A stretch of 64,000 nt of DNA from Deltaproteobacteria bacterium (GCA_021848385.1 JAJZUQ010000006.1:28230-92229), one strand, 5' to 3'. Shown: positions 37,164 to 46,289, numbered from the stretch's first letter. The notes: generated from the sequence alone by a model not told the origin. Program-made: numbers and translations.

Positions 37164-37733
37164 ATGGCAAGTGTCATCAACTGGGAAACCGATTTGAACC
37201 GTGCTCTCGCCAGGGGGCAGACCGAACATAAAACGATTCTCCTCGACTTCTTCAACCCCGGCTGAATTGGCTGCAAACAGATGGATGCGGTCACGTATCC
37301 CCATGTGAAAGTCTTCGATTTCATCACGTCAAGTCTGGTGCCGATCCGGGTGCCGGCTGACAGCAAGCCGCTGGCTGACGACTTCAAACTCACCTGGACA
37401 CCGACCCTCATTACCCTGGATTATTACGGGAAGGAGCACCACCGGACCGTCGGGTTCCTCCCTCCCGACGACCTGATTGCATCCCTGATGCTGGGAATGG
37501 GGAAAACTGATTTTGATACGGGGGATTTCAACGATGCCGTCATCCATTTTGACCGGGTGCTGGCCGACTTTCCCCAGAGCAGTTTTGCCCCCGAGGCGGT
37601 CTATCTCAGGGGTGTCAGCCGTTTCAAGGCAAGTCATGATGCCGTCGCCCTGAAACAGGCTTACGAGAAGCTGACAGCAGACTACCCGGCCAGTGAGTGG
37701 GCGAAACGGGCCGAGCCATACAGCTTACTATAG
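37164..37733 (+). CDS. Probable selenocysteine-containing thioredoxin-like TPR protein (UxxC)
   Basis: Read through one in-frame TGA (37263-37265), this gene encodes 189 residues. Residues 1-33 form the start of a thioredoxin fold (KTILLDFFNPG), the TGA falls at residue 34, and C37 follows, giving U-I-G-C where thioredoxins have CxxC. The cis-proline segment WTPTLITLD and a C-terminal TPR-like repeat (FNDAVIHFDRVLADFPQSSFAPEAVYLRG region) follow. AAGGAGG lies seven bases before the ATG, upstream of the TGA. A candidate SECIS hairpin (8 bp stem, 37268-37275 with 37286-37293) begins three bases after the TGA. A terminator follows. The alternatives are a Cys-to-stop mutation or a sequence error. 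An automatic annotation would start at the ATG at 37281 and lose the active site. Confidence 0.82.
37268..37293 (+). promoter_or_regulatory. Candidate bacterial SECIS hairpin
   Basis: TGGCTGCA pairs with TGCGGTCA (two G-U pairs) around a 10 nt loop containing GATGG. It starts three bases past the TGA, within the coding sequence, as bacterial SECIS elements do. The loop does not open with G, so it departs from the strictest consensus. This was folded by eye only. Confidence 0.45.
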
Positions 37734-37757
37734 ATTGTGTCTGTTGCGATCGTACGG

Positions 37758-37787
37758 ACGGGGGCCGCGGTGAGGCCCCCGTTTTTT
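37758..37787 (+). terminator. Terminator of the selenoprotein gene
   Basis: ACGGGGGCC pairs perfectly with GGCCCCCGT around a 7 nt loop, followed by six T residues. Confidence 0.92.
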
Positions 37788-37836
37788 GTCTGCATTTTGC
37801 TTTAACTTTATGGTATCTATTTGATTAACCTATATT

Positions 37837-38018
37837 CGGCAGTTGAACACTGCCTGCACTCGTACTAAAGGGCTATTTCTGTAATTCCAGGCTCATTGCG
37901 CTGCATCCGATCAACTCACCCTGCGGGTTCGGACAGAATCGGCTGCGGACGCTTCATTTCACCAGGAATTACGACGAAATACCCCTCATGTACTCCTTCC
38001 GGTAGTATTCAACTGCCG
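37837..38018. mobile_element. Family A MITE-like element, full copy A3
   Basis: This 182 bp copy has the same CGGCAGTTGAA and TTCAACTGCCG termini and length as the copy at 209-390, with nine differences by eye, eight of them transitions. No clear target duplication was found at this site. It occupies most of the 37734-38042 spacer and ends 24 bases before the cardiolipin synthase start, so it may supply or displace that promoter. Confidence 0.8.
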
Positions 38019-38042
38019 TTTTTGGTTTACAAGCTGGCTGGC

Positions 38043-39488
38043 ATGGGGGGGCGTTTGGATCATTTTCTGCTGGGGATACTTGTCTCGTTTGTGGTTGCGC
38101 TGTCGCTCACGTCGGCGCTCCATGCCCTCATCATGAAACGGGATCCCCGGTCGGCCCTTGGATGGATCGTCACCAGCATCACCCTGCCGGTAATCGGCCC
38201 GTTTTTTTACTGGACCATGGGGGTCAACTGGATATCCCGGACGGCCCGGCAGTGGCTGGAAAGCGGGCGCCTTTTCGCCGGGTGGGACGACTTCCCTGCC
38301 CGTATGGATTTGCGGGTGGCAGGAGATCTCCCCCCTGAAGCATCCAACCTGCGGGAACTGCGGGCGCTTTCCGACCGGCTGGTAAGTTCCGCGCTTTTGT
38401 CCGGCAACAGCATTCTGCCGCTGAAAAACGGCGAAACCGCCTATCCTGCCATGTTGGCAGCCATAGAAGGCGCAGCCAGTTCCATTCACCTGAGCACCTA
38501 TATATTCGATTCTGACGTCACCGGCCGCAGGTTCACTGACGCCCTGAAGCTGGCCGCCGACCGGGGAGTCGAGGTGAGAGTGATTATCGACAGCCTCGGT
38601 GAGAAGTATTCACGCCCCCCGATCCGCACTCTCCTCCGTGGTTCGCGGGTCAAGGTCGGCAAATTTCTCCCCCTGCGTCAGGGGGGATACGTAAACCTGC
38701 GTAACCACAGGAAGATTCTTGTCGTAGATGGAGAGATCGCCTTCACCGGCGGGATGAATATCGGCGATCGTCATCTGGTTGAGCGGAACGGCAAGCCGCC
38801 GGCGGTCGCCGACATGCATTTCCGGGTAGAAGGGCAGGTGGTGGCTGATCTGCAGCGGGTGTTTCTTGAGGACTGGTACTTCGCCACCGGCGAGCTGCTG
38901 GCGGACCAAAGCTGTTTTCCGCCATTGGCGGAAACAGGGAGCGCCATGGCCCGGGTCGTCGGCGATGGCCCGGACAAGGAGTTCCGCAAACTGCACTGGA
39001 TCATCATGGGGGCACTTGCCTGTGCCCGTAACCGGGTTCTGATCATGACTCCCTATTTCATTCCTGATCGATCCATGGTCTCCGCCCTCATAACCACGGC
39101 ACTGCGTGGAGTCGACGTCACCCTTGTCCTCCCCATCCTCAACAACCTCCCTTTCGTGCACTGGGCCAGCCGGGCCTACCTCTGGGAGCTGCTGCAGATG
39201 GGGATAAGGGTCTACTACCAACCGCCGCCATTTGTCCACACCAAGCTCTTTCTGGTGGACGGTGCCTGGAGTCTCATCGGTTCGGCCAACCTGGACCCCC
39301 GAAGCCTCAGGCTCAATTTCGAGCTCGACCTGGAAGTCTACGATGCCCCTTTTACCGGCCTGCTGGAACAGGAGTTCATGACTGCCGTCGCCAGTTCCCA
39401 CCGGGTTACCCTGGAGGAGATGGACGCCCGCAGCCTCCCCATCAAGGTTCGGGACGCCGCAGCCAAGCTCTTCTCACCCTACTTATAA
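38043..39488 (+). CDS. cls: Cardiolipin synthase (phospholipase D superfamily)
   Basis: The 481-residue membrane protein has two N-terminal hydrophobic helices (about 6-26 and 38-58) and two HKD motifs: NHRKILVVDGEIAFTGG and VHTKLFLVDGAWSLIGSAN. It joins two phosphatidylglycerols, or PG and PE, into cardiolipin. The start is uncertain because the upstream sequence is a mobile repeat: the ATG at 38043 lacks a clear ribosome-binding site, and the frame stays open through the repeat. It is followed 15 bases later by rbgA. Confidence 0.9.
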   Translation: MGGRLDHFLLGILVSFVVALSLTSALHALIMKRDPRSALGWIVTSITLPVIGPFFYWTMGVNWISRTARQWLESGRLFAGWDDFPARMDLRVAGDLPPEASNLRELRALSDRLVSSALLSGNSILPLKNGETAYPAMLAAIEGAASSIHLSTYIFDSDVTGRRFTDALKLAADRGVEVRVIIDSLGEKYSRPPIRTLLRGSRVKVGKFLPLRQGGYVNLRNHRKILVVDGEIAFTGGMNIGDRHLVERNGKPPAVADMHFRVEGQVVADLQRVFLEDWYFATGELLADQSCFPPLAETGSAMARVVGDGPDKEFRKLHWIIMGALACARNRVLIMTPYFIPDRSMVSALITTALRGVDVTLVLPILNNLPFVHWASRAYLWELLQMGIRVYYQPPPFVHTKLFLVDGAWSLIGSANLDPRSLRLNFELDLEVYDAPFTGLLEQEFMTAVASSHRVTLEEMDARSLPIKVRDAAAKLFSPYL

Positions 39489-39503
39489 GGAAACAAAACC
39501 GTT

Positions 39504-40352
39504 ATGACGATACGATGGTACCCCGGACATATGGGGAAGGCCCTGGAGCAGATCGGGGATCTTATCAAGCGCATAGACGTGGTGATCGAAGTGCTCGACG
39601 CCCGCCTCCCCTTTTCCAGCTCCAACCACAAACTGGCGGTTCTGCGGAGGAACAAGCCCTGGATCAAGGTGTTGAACAAGTACGACCTGGCTGATCCGGT
39701 CGTTACCAAGGCGTGGGTGCGGGATTTCGAACTGCAGTCGGGGGTGCGGGCACTTCCCCTGTCGGCAAAAAAGTATGCGGACACGAAGCCGCTGATCAGG
39801 CTCTGCCAGAAACTGGCGCCGAACCGGGGCCGGCCGGGGCTCCCCGTTCGCGCCATGGTGGTGGGGATTCCCAACGTGGGCAAATCCACCCTGATCAATA
39901 CGCTGGCGGGGAAAAGCATGGCAAAGGTGGGCGACCGGCCGGCGGTGACCACCACCACCCAGCAGATCGATCTTCACAACGGCGTCGTGCTGTCCGATAC
40001 ACCGGGGGTTCTCTGGCCTGAGATGAGCGACCAGGAGGGGGCCTACCGGCTTGCAGCCAGCGGTGCCATCGGGGACAATGCCCTGGATTACACTTCTGTA
40101 GGGCTCTTTGCCGGCGAATACCTGCTAAGGCGCTACCCTGCTCTGCTGAAGACCCGTTACGGTCTACAGGATCTTCCCGAATCATCCCATGACCTGATGA
40201 TTGCCGTTGGCCGCCGCCTTGGCCTTTTGGCCGCCGGCGGGGTGGTGGATCTGCACCGGTCCTCGGAGGCGTTTTTGCGTGAGCTCCGGGCAGGCAAGAT
40301 TGGTCGTATCAGTCTGGAGGAGCCGCAGCCAGACCGTTCCGTACCTGAATGA
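39504..40352 (+). CDS. rbgA: Ribosome biogenesis GTPase RbgA (YlqF)
   Basis: The 282-residue circularly permuted GTPase shows the permuted motif order: G4 NKYDL (about residue 54), then G1 GIPNVGKSTLIN (about 121), then G3 DTPGVLWP. IRWYPGHMGKALEQI at the N-terminus is typical. It assists late 50S subunit assembly. It is probably cotranscribed with cls. A possible promoter for rho lies about 60 bases after its stop. Confidence 0.94.
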   Translation: MTIRWYPGHMGKALEQIGDLIKRIDVVIEVLDARLPFSSSNHKLAVLRRNKPWIKVLNKYDLADPVVTKAWVRDFELQSGVRALPLSAKKYADTKPLIRLCQKLAPNRGRPGLPVRAMVVGIPNVGKSTLINTLAGKSMAKVGDRPAVTTTTQQIDLHNGVVLSDTPGVLWPEMSDQEGAYRLAASGAIGDNALDYTSVGLFAGEYLLRRYPALLKTRYGLQDLPESSHDLMIAVGRRLGLLAAGGVVDLHRSSEAFLRELRAGKIGRISLEEPQPDRSVPE

Positions 40353-40408
40353 CAGACGTACCGGGAGAAATGGGACCCCGCAAGAGGGGTCACCACCCAT
40401 AAAATCTG

Positions 40409-40437
40409 TTGACAAAGCACACAAGAGCGGTTAATAC
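40409..40437 (+). promoter_or_regulatory. Promoter of rho with long leader
   Basis: A perfect TTGACA (40409-40414), a 17 bp spacer and TAATAC (40432-40437). The leader to the ATG at 40665 would be about 220 bases, a length that suits Rho autoregulation. It contains a perfect 12 bp palindrome (40578-40589). No coding sequence is seen in 40353-40664. Confidence 0.65.
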
Positions 40438-40664
40438 ATTATTATCCTCGCAAAAACCTGTCGGTTGTTTCTATTCAATTCTATCGTTATTCCGACCCAG
40501 TTAAACGGTACCCTTAGCCCATAAAGTTCATGGCGCATACATTCCATTGACCACTCTGCCAGGATATATCCCCTCGGACGGCATGCCGTGCCCAGTCAAA
40601 AAACTGTCAACTCCCCCCATTCCCAGCATGTAATCAGCCCAAGATGTCTCAACCAGGAGAACCG

Positions 40665-41912
40665 ATGAATTTACAGGAACTGAAAAACAAGAAGATCAGT
40701 GAGCTTACTGCCATCGCCAAGGGGCTCAATATCGAAGGGGCGTCCAGCCTGCGCAAGCAGGATATGATCTTCGCCATCCTCAATGCCCAGACCGAGAAAA
40801 ACGGGATGATCTTCGGTGAAGGGGTGCTGGAAACCCTCCCCGACGGCTTCGGTTTTCTCCGGGCACCTGATTACAACTACCTTCCGGGCCCCGATGACAT
40901 CTACGTATCACCCAGCCAGATCCGTCGCTTCAACCTCCATACCGGCGACACCGTTTCCGGCCAGATCCGTCCCCCCAAGGAGGGGGAGCGTTATTTTGCC
41001 CTCCTGAAGGTAGAGACGGTCAACTTCGAACCGCCGGAGGTGGCCCGTGACAAGATCCTTTTCGACAACCTTACCCCCCTCTATCCCGATGAAAAGCTGA
41101 GGCTGGAGACTGCGCCGGATAACATGTCGATGCGGGTCATGGAGCTGATCTCCCCCATCGGCAAGGGGCAGCGCGGCCTTATCGTGGCTCCTCCCCGGAC
41201 CGGCAAGACCATGCTGATCCAGAATATAGCGAACTCCATCGCCGAGAACCATCCCGAGGTCTATCTTATCGTCCTGCTCATCGATGAGCGGCCGGAAGAA
41301 GTGACCGACATGCAGCGGTCGGTAAGGGGCGAGGTTGTCTCCTCCACCTTCGACGAACCGGCAACCCGCCACGTCCAGGTGGCGGAGATGGTTATCGAGA
41401 AGGCGAAGCGTCTCGTGGAGCACAAGCGGGATGTGGTGATCCTCCTCGACTCCATCACCCGCCTGGCCCGGGCCTACAATACCGTTATCCCCCCTTCCGG
41501 CAAGATCCTCTCCGGCGGGGTCGATTCCAACGCCCTCCACAAACCGAAACGTTTTTTCGGCGCGGCGCGCAACATCGAGGAGGGGGGATCACTCACCATC
41601 ATCGCCACGGCCCTTATCGATACGGGGAGCAAGATGGACGAGGTGATCTTCGAGGAGTTCAAGGGGACCGGCAATATGGAGGTTCATCTGGATCGGAAAC
41701 TCGTGGAAAAGCGGACCTTCCCGGCCATCGACATCAACAAGTCCGGCACCCGCAAGGAAGAGCTTCTTATCGAGAAGAGTTCCCTCAACCGGATCTGGAT
41801 CCTCCGCAAGGTGCTCCACCCCATGAACGTCGTGGACAGCATGGAATTCCTCCTCTCCAAACTGGCGGAGAGCAAGGGGAACCAGGAGTTCCTCGACTCC
41901 ATGAGCAAATAG
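40665..41912 (+). CDS. rho: Transcription termination factor Rho
   Basis: The 415-residue hexameric RNA helicase has an N-terminal helical domain, a cold-shock-like RNA-binding domain ([27 protein letters not shown]), the Walker A motif [15 protein letters not shown], Walker [13 protein letters not shown], and the Q-loop and R-loop region near SGGVDSNAL. It ends Rho-dependent transcripts. AGGAG lies eight bases before the ATG at 40665. There is no unusual insertion in the N-terminal domain. Confidence 0.97.
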   Translation: MNLQELKNKKISELTAIAKGLNIEGASSLRKQDMIFAILNAQTEKNGMIFGEGVLETLPDGFGFLRAPDYNYLPGPDDIYVSPSQIRRFNLHTGDTVSGQIRPPKEGERYFALLKVETVNFEPPEVARDKILFDNLTPLYPDEKLRLETAPDNMSMRVMELISPIGKGQRGLIVAPPRTGKTMLIQNIANSIAENHPEVYLIVLLIDERPEEVTDMQRSVRGEVVSSTFDEPATRHVQVAEMVIEKAKRLVEHKRDVVILLDSITRLARAYNTVIPPSGKILSGGVDSNALHKPKRFFGAARNIEEGGSLTIIATALIDTGSKMDEVIFEEFKGTGNMEVHLDRKLVEKRTFPAIDINKSGTRKEELLIEKSSLNRIWILRKVLHPMNVVDSMEFLLSKLAESKGNQEFLDSMSK

Positions 41913-41961
41913 CCCGCCGGTTGAGCTCTCCCCTTTGATGTGGCGACGGGCGAAAAATGTC

Positions 41962-41990
41962 TTGAAAAAATAAGTCGATAGTGCTACTTT
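41962..41990 (+). promoter_or_regulatory. Promoter of rpmE
   Basis: TTGAAA (41962-41967), a 17 bp spacer and TACTTT (41985-41990). Confidence 0.55.
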
Positions 41991-42052
41991 TAAACCTTTC
42001 GGATGATCGAATAACGATACCGTCGGCACTTACCCGGCGTAAGGAGGCAGAG

Positions 42053-42250
42053 ATGAAAGAAGGAATCCATCCCAAGTATGAGGAAGTTACGGTAAAGTGC
42101 CTGTGCGGCAATACCTTCCAGACCCGTTCCACCAAGCCGGAAATCAGCACCGAGATTTGCTCCGCCTGCCATCCGTTCTTTACCGGCAAGCAGAAGCTGA
42201 TCGACACCGCCGGCCGCGTCGAGAGATTCAAGAAGCGCTACGGCATGTAA
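42053..42250 (+). CDS. rpmE: 50S ribosomal protein L31 (zinc-binding form)
   Basis: The 65-residue protein begins [12 protein letters not shown]. The C+ form zinc ligands are present in VKCLCGNTF and [15 protein letters not shown]. It binds at the central protuberance of the 50S subunit. The ATG at 42053 follows AAGGAGG. A terminator follows directly, so it forms a one-gene transcript or the tail of rho. Confidence 0.97.
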   Translation: MKEGIHPKYEEVTVKCLCGNTFQTRSTKPEISTEICSACHPFFTGKQKLIDTAGRVERFKKRYGM

Positions 42251-42276
42251 GAACCCCCGTGGGGTGACAGGTTTGG

Positions 42277-42318
42277 TAAGGGGATTTTGTCGCTGGCGAA
42301 ATCCCCTTATTGTTTTTC
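42277..42318 (+). terminator. Terminator of rpmE
   Basis: TAAGGGGATTT pairs perfectly with AAATCCCCTTA around an 11 nt loop, followed by TTGTTTTT. Confidence 0.9.
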
Positions 42319-42354
42319 TGCGCCCCGCTTCGGCCGGGGATGCAATTTTGGCGG

Positions 42355-42384
42355 TTGTCCTGGAACCGCAAGATATGCGATAAT
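42355..42384 (+). promoter_or_regulatory. Promoter of thyX
   Basis: TTGTCC (42355-42360), an 18 bp spacer and GATAAT (42379-42384), about 25 bases before the start codon. Confidence 0.5.
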
Positions 42385-42412
42385 CACCTATTAACCCTTC
42401 CGAGGAGCTGGC

Positions 42413-43102
42413 GTGAAAGTTGCCCTTCTTCAGCATACTCCCGAACCGGAACTGACGGTTGCCCTGGCGGCCCGGCTCTGCTATTCCCCCGTGGACATCG
42501 ACGAACTGAAGCAGAAGCTGGGGAGTGCCGACATCGAGGCATTTCTCGACAAGATCATGTCCCTCGGCCACCAGTCGGTGCTTGAGCACGCTTCCTTCAC
42601 CTTCGGCATCGAGGGGATATCCCGGGTCACGTCTCACCAGCTGGTGCGCCACCGGGTCGCCTCCTACTCCCAGCAGTCCCAGCGTTACGTCTCCCACAAG
42701 GAGCAGTTCGGCGCGGTCATTCCCCCTACCATTGCCGAACGTCCCGACCTGCTGGGCCGGTTCGAAGCCCAGTTGCAGGCGCTGCACCAGACCTACGGCG
42801 AGATGGTCGAGGCGGGGATTCCGGCTGAGGACGCCCGTTATCTGCTTCCCAACGCCACAGAGACCAAGATTCTGGTCACTATGAACTGTCGGGAATTGCT
42901 CCATTTTTTTGCGATTCGCTGCTGTGAGCGTGCCCAGTGGGAAATCCGGGCCATGGCGGTGGAGATGTTGAAGCTGGTAAAGCCTGTTGCGCCGACCATC
43001 TTCCGGGCTGCCGGCCCGGGTTGCCTCAATGCCCCCTGTCCGGAGGGGACCATGACCTGCGGCAGGATCAAGGAAGTCCGGGAGAAGTTCAAAAACATAT
43101 AG
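42413..43102 (+). CDS. thyX: FAD-dependent thymidylate synthase ThyX
   Basis: The 229-residue flavoenzyme makes dTMP from dUMP with methylene-tetrahydrofolate and NAD(P)H. The ThyX signature RHRVASYSQQSQRY is at residues 79-92; LGHQSVLEHASFTF precedes it, and LPNATETKILVTMNCRELLHFF with the catalytic-region arginines follows. Its presence implies that the organism can dispense with ThyA. It starts at a GTG preceded by GAGGAG. A family C hairpin separates it from the next gene. Confidence 0.96.
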   Translation: MKVALLQHTPEPELTVALAARLCYSPVDIDELKQKLGSADIEAFLDKIMSLGHQSVLEHASFTFGIEGISRVTSHQLVRHRVASYSQQSQRYVSHKEQFGAVIPPTIAERPDLLGRFEAQLQALHQTYGEMVEAGIPAEDARYLLPNATETKILVTMNCRELLHFFAIRCCERAQWEIRAMAVEMLKLVKPVAPTIFRAAGPGCLNAPCPEGTMTCGRIKEVREKFKNI

Positions 43103-43111
43103 GATACGCCA

Positions 43112-43232
43112 GGAACGCGATTTTTTTCGCAAGGTCAAGGCGTTCGAGGGACGACGCGGAGGCGTACTGACAGGTACGCCGCACAAGGAGGCCCGAAGGA
43201 CAACGCGGAGATTGCGGAAAAGGCGCGTTCCC
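43112..43232. repeat. Family C large hairpin, copy C1
   Basis: Terminal GGAACGCG and CGCGTTCC are perfect inverse complements 121 bp apart. A GAGGCGTACTGACAGGTACGCC core forms the inner stem. It is the inverse orientation of copy C2 at 45294-45411. Confidence 0.75.
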
Positions 43233-43244
43233 CAAGAGGAACAA

Positions 43245-44162
43245 ATGTCAAAAATAAACATCGGCGGTCAGGCCGTCATCGAAGGGGTCCTGATGCGCGC
43301 CCCCCGCTCCCTGGCCATTGCCGTCCGTCGCCCTGGCGGCGAGATCGTCGTCAAAAAGGAAGAAGTCATCCCCCTGTCGGAGCGCTTCCCCATCGTGAAA
43401 CTCCCCGTCGTGCGGGGGGCAGTGGCCCTCTTTTCGTCACTTATCACCGGGATCAAGGCGCTCAACTTCTCCGCCAACGAGGCGATGGTCGAAGAGGAGA
43501 AGGAGGGGGACGACAAGCAGGAACTTTCGTCATGGGCCATGGCTGGGACCATGGCGGTAGCGTTCGGCTTCGGCATTCTCCTCTTCTTCATTCTCCCCCT
43601 CTATCTGACCAAACTCCTCACCCCCCTTATCGGCAGTTCCAACATCGTCTTCAACCTGGTGGACGGCGTCATCCGGGTGGGGGTATTTCTCCTCTACATA
43701 TTTGCCATCTCCCGCATGAACGACATCCAGCGGGTCTTCCAGTACCACGGGGCGGAGCACAAATCGATTTTCGCCTTCGAGGCGGGGGATGAACTGACCG
43801 TGGAGAATGTGCGCAAGTACAGCTGCCTCCACCCCCGCTGCGGGACGAGTTTCCTCCTCATTGTCATGCTGGTGAGCATTGTGGTCTTCTCCCTGATTCC
43901 CAAGCTCTGGCCATTTTACCTGAAGGCAGGCTCCCGGATCGTGCTTCTTCCCCTTATCGCCGGGCTCTCCTACGAACTGCTTAAGTGGAGCGCCAAGAAC
44001 GACCAGTCACCGATCGTCAAGCTGCTGATCGCGCCGGGGCTGGGGTTGCAGCGGCTCACCACCCGGGAGCCGGACGACAGCCAGCTGGAAGTGGCAATCC
44101 GCTCGATGGAGGAAGCGCTGGAGATTAATAGCGGGTACAAGGATGACAGATTGGTAATCTGA
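43245..44162 (+). CDS. DUF1385 (YqhQ-like) membrane protein
   Basis: The 305-residue protein has the family start INIGGQAVIEGVLMRAP and then at least four hydrophobic helices (about 95-120, 135-160, 210-235 and 240-260). The conserved YHGAEHKSIFAFEAG and CLHPRCGTSFL motifs hold histidines and cysteines that could bind a metal. The biochemical role is unknown. It lies directly before prfA, a placement common in several phyla. The ATG at 43245 has GAGGAA just upstream. Confidence 0.88.
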   Translation: MSKINIGGQAVIEGVLMRAPRSLAIAVRRPGGEIVVKKEEVIPLSERFPIVKLPVVRGAVALFSSLITGIKALNFSANEAMVEEEKEGDDKQELSSWAMAGTMAVAFGFGILLFFILPLYLTKLLTPLIGSSNIVFNLVDGVIRVGVFLLYIFAISRMNDIQRVFQYHGAEHKSIFAFEAGDELTVENVRKYSCLHPRCGTSFLLIVMLVSIVVFSLIPKLWPFYLKAGSRIVLLPLIAGLSYELLKWSAKNDQSPIVKLLIAPGLGLQRLTTREPDDSQLEVAIRSMEEALEINSGYKDDRLVI

Positions 44163-44225
44163 AAACCACAGAACTTACAGGACCCATGTGACCCATAACC
44201 TGTGGTCATTGTGAAGGATTTTATA

Positions 44226-45293
44226 ATGTTTGACAAAATCGAAGAACTTGAACGGCGCTACAAGGAACTGGAAGCACTTCTGTCTGACCCGGCGGTCATC
44301 GCCAACCAGCCGGAGTTTCGCAAATTTTCACGGGAGCATGCCGACCTTAACGAGCTGGTGGCGGCCTATCGCCGTTATCGGAAGGTGCTGGCCGAACTGG
44401 ATGAGAACCGCGAACTGCTGTCAGACCCGGACATGAAAGGGATGGCCGAGGACGAGATGGCGTCTCTGAATGAAGAACGGGAGCGGCTTGAATCGGAAAT
44501 CAAGCTGCTGCTCCTGCCCAAGGATCCCAACGACAGCAAGGGGGTAATCCTGGAGATCCGTGCCGGTACCGGCGGCGACGAGGCGGCCCTCTTCGCCGGC
44601 GACCTGTTCAGGATGTACAGCCGTTTTGCCGAAACGAACCGTTGGCGGGTCGAAATGATATCCGCCTCCGAATCGGAGAAGGGGGGGTTCAAGGAGGTCA
44701 TCGCATCGGTGGAGGGGGACGGCGTATTCTCCAAGCTCAAATACGAATCGGGGACTCACCGGGTCCAGCGGGTGCCGGAAACCGAGGCCCAGGGGCGCAT
44801 CCATACCAGTGCCTGCACGGTGGCCATCATGGCCGAGGCGGAAGACGTGGAGATCGATATCAGACCGGACGACCTGAAGATCGACGTCTATCGCTCCTCC
44901 GGCGCCGGTGGCCAGCACGTCAATACTACCGACTCGGCAGTCCGTATCACCCACCTCCCCACCGGGACGGTGGTGGCCTGCCAGGAAGAGCGGAGCCAGA
45001 TAAAGAACCGGGCCAAGGCGATGAAGGTCCTCAAATCCCGCATCCTTGACACCATGAACCAGGAGCAGAACGCCAAGCTGGCCGCGGACCGGAAGCAGCA
45101 GGTGGGGTCCGGCGACCGGAGCGAGCGGATTCGCACCTACAACTTCCCTCAGGGGAGGATGACCGACCATCGCATCGGCCTGACCCTCTACCGTCTCGAT
45201 GCAATCATGGCGGGGGATATCAGCGAGATCGTGGACGGACTCAGGGCGTATTATCAAATGGAGGCGCTCAAGGCACAATCCGAAGCAGCTTGA
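44226..45293 (+). CDS. prfA: Peptide chain release factor 1
   Basis: The 355-residue factor reads UAA and UAG. The catalytic GGQ is at residues 228-230 ([16 protein letters not shown]), and the codon-recognition PxT-type loop lies in the [14 protein letters not shown] region. The ATG at 44226 gives the family start [16 protein letters not shown]. It precedes prmC, whose product methylates the GGQ glutamine. A family C hairpin starts on the base after its stop codon. Confidence 0.97.
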   Translation: MFDKIEELERRYKELEALLSDPAVIANQPEFRKFSREHADLNELVAAYRRYRKVLAELDENRELLSDPDMKGMAEDEMASLNEERERLESEIKLLLLPKDPNDSKGVILEIRAGTGGDEAALFAGDLFRMYSRFAETNRWRVEMISASESEKGGFKEVIASVEGDGVFSKLKYESGTHRVQRVPETEAQGRIHTSACTVAIMAEAEDVEIDIRPDDLKIDVYRSSGAGGQHVNTTDSAVRITHLPTGTVVACQEERSQIKNRAKAMKVLKSRILDTMNQEQNAKLAADRKQQVGSGDRSERIRTYNFPQGRMTDHRIGLTLYRLDAIMAGDISEIVDGLRAYYQMEALKAQSEAA

Positions 45294-45411
45294 GGAATGC
45301 GCCTTTTCCGCAATCTCGGCGTTGCCCGGCGTTGCTCCTTGTGCGGCGTAGCGCTGCTACGCCTCCGCGTCGCATCTTGGGCGCCTTGACCTTGCGAAAA
45401 AATCGCATTCC
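45294..45411. repeat. Family C large hairpin, copy C2
   Basis: GGAATGCG and CGCATTCC terminate a 118 bp palindromic unit with a GGCGTAGCGCTGCTACGCC core. Its reverse complement aligns along its length with copy C1. It begins immediately after the prfA stop. Confidence 0.75.
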
Positions 45412-45431
45412 TTAAGGGCTTGAACAAAGAG

Positions 45432-46289
45432 ATGACCAAACAGAACGAAATATGGACTGTTCTCAGCGTTCTCAACTGGACCAAGGAGTATCTGGCCCAG
45501 AAGGGGGTGGAGAACGCCCGACTGGAGTCGGAGTGGCTTCTCTGCGGGGTGCTCGATCTCGACCGGGTCGGACTCTATCTCAACTTCGACAAGCCGCTGA
45601 CCGAGGCGGAATTGACCCGGTTACGGGGGATGGTGGCCCGGCGGGCGCGGCGCGAACCACTCCAGTACATCCTGGGGAGCCAGGAGTTCATGGGGTTGGA
45701 GTTCGCCGTGACACCGGCGGTACTGATCCCCCGCCACGACACCGAGGTGTTGGTGGCGGAAGCGGTGAAGCGGGCCGGGGAAGGGGACCGCATTCTCGAT
45801 ATTGGCGTGGGGAGTGGCTGCATTGCCGTTTCCCTGGCCAAGGCACTCCCCAGGGCTGAAGTCATGGGGGTGGAGGCGTCGCCGGAGGCGCTGGCCCTTG
45901 CAGAGAAGAACATCGAGGCCAATGCCGTTCGGGTGACCCTGTTCGAGGGGTCACTGTTCGAGCCGTTCACCGGGCAGCGGTTTGACCTGATCATCTCCAA
46001 TCCCCCCTATATCCCGACCGCCGATCTGGAGACCCTGCAGCCGGAGGTGCGCGATTTCGAGCCCCGCCAGGCCCTGGACGGAGGGGCTGACGGGCTGGAT
46101 TTCTATCGTCTCATCATCCCGGCTGCCCCAGACTATCTGACCTCGGGGGGCTGGCTTCTCTTCGAGGTGGGGATCGGCCAGTCGGAGCCGGTAACGGGGC
46201 TGTTGGAGAAAACCGGCAGATTCACCGACATTTTCTCCGCCAACGACCCGAACGGCATCGAGCGGGTCGTTGGTGGACGGCTAGCGTAG
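45432..46289 (+). CDS. prmC: Release-factor glutamine methyltransferase PrmC
   Basis: The 285-residue SAM-dependent enzyme N5-methylates the glutamine of the GGQ motif in release factors. The methyltransferase motif ILDIGVGSGCIAVSLA and the catalytic NPPYIPTADL are visible, with a helical N-terminal domain. Start choice is uncertain: an in-frame TTG lies four codons upstream at 45420, and neither has a strong ribosome-binding site because a repeat fills the spacer. It is adjacent to prfA as in many bacteria. Confidence 0.93.
   Translation: MTKQNEIWTVLSVLNWTKEYLAQKGVENARLESEWLLCGVLDLDRVGLYLNFDKPLTEAELTRLRGMVARRARREPLQYILGSQEFMGLEFAVTPAVLIPRHDTEVLVAEAVKRAGEGDRILDIGVGSGCIAVSLAKALPRAEVMGVEASPEALALAEKNIEANAVRVTLFEGSLFEPFTGQRFDLIISNPPYIPTADLETLQPEVRDFEPRQALDGGADGLDFYRLIIPAAPDYLTSGGWLLFEVGIGQSEPVTGLLEKTGRFTDIFSANDPNGIERVVGGRLA

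Noticed and set aside
37281..37733. Starting the thioredoxin-like gene at the ATG at 37281
   Set aside because: This start has no ribosome-binding site and would cut off the first strand and active site. The upstream frame matches the fold and has AAGGAGG.
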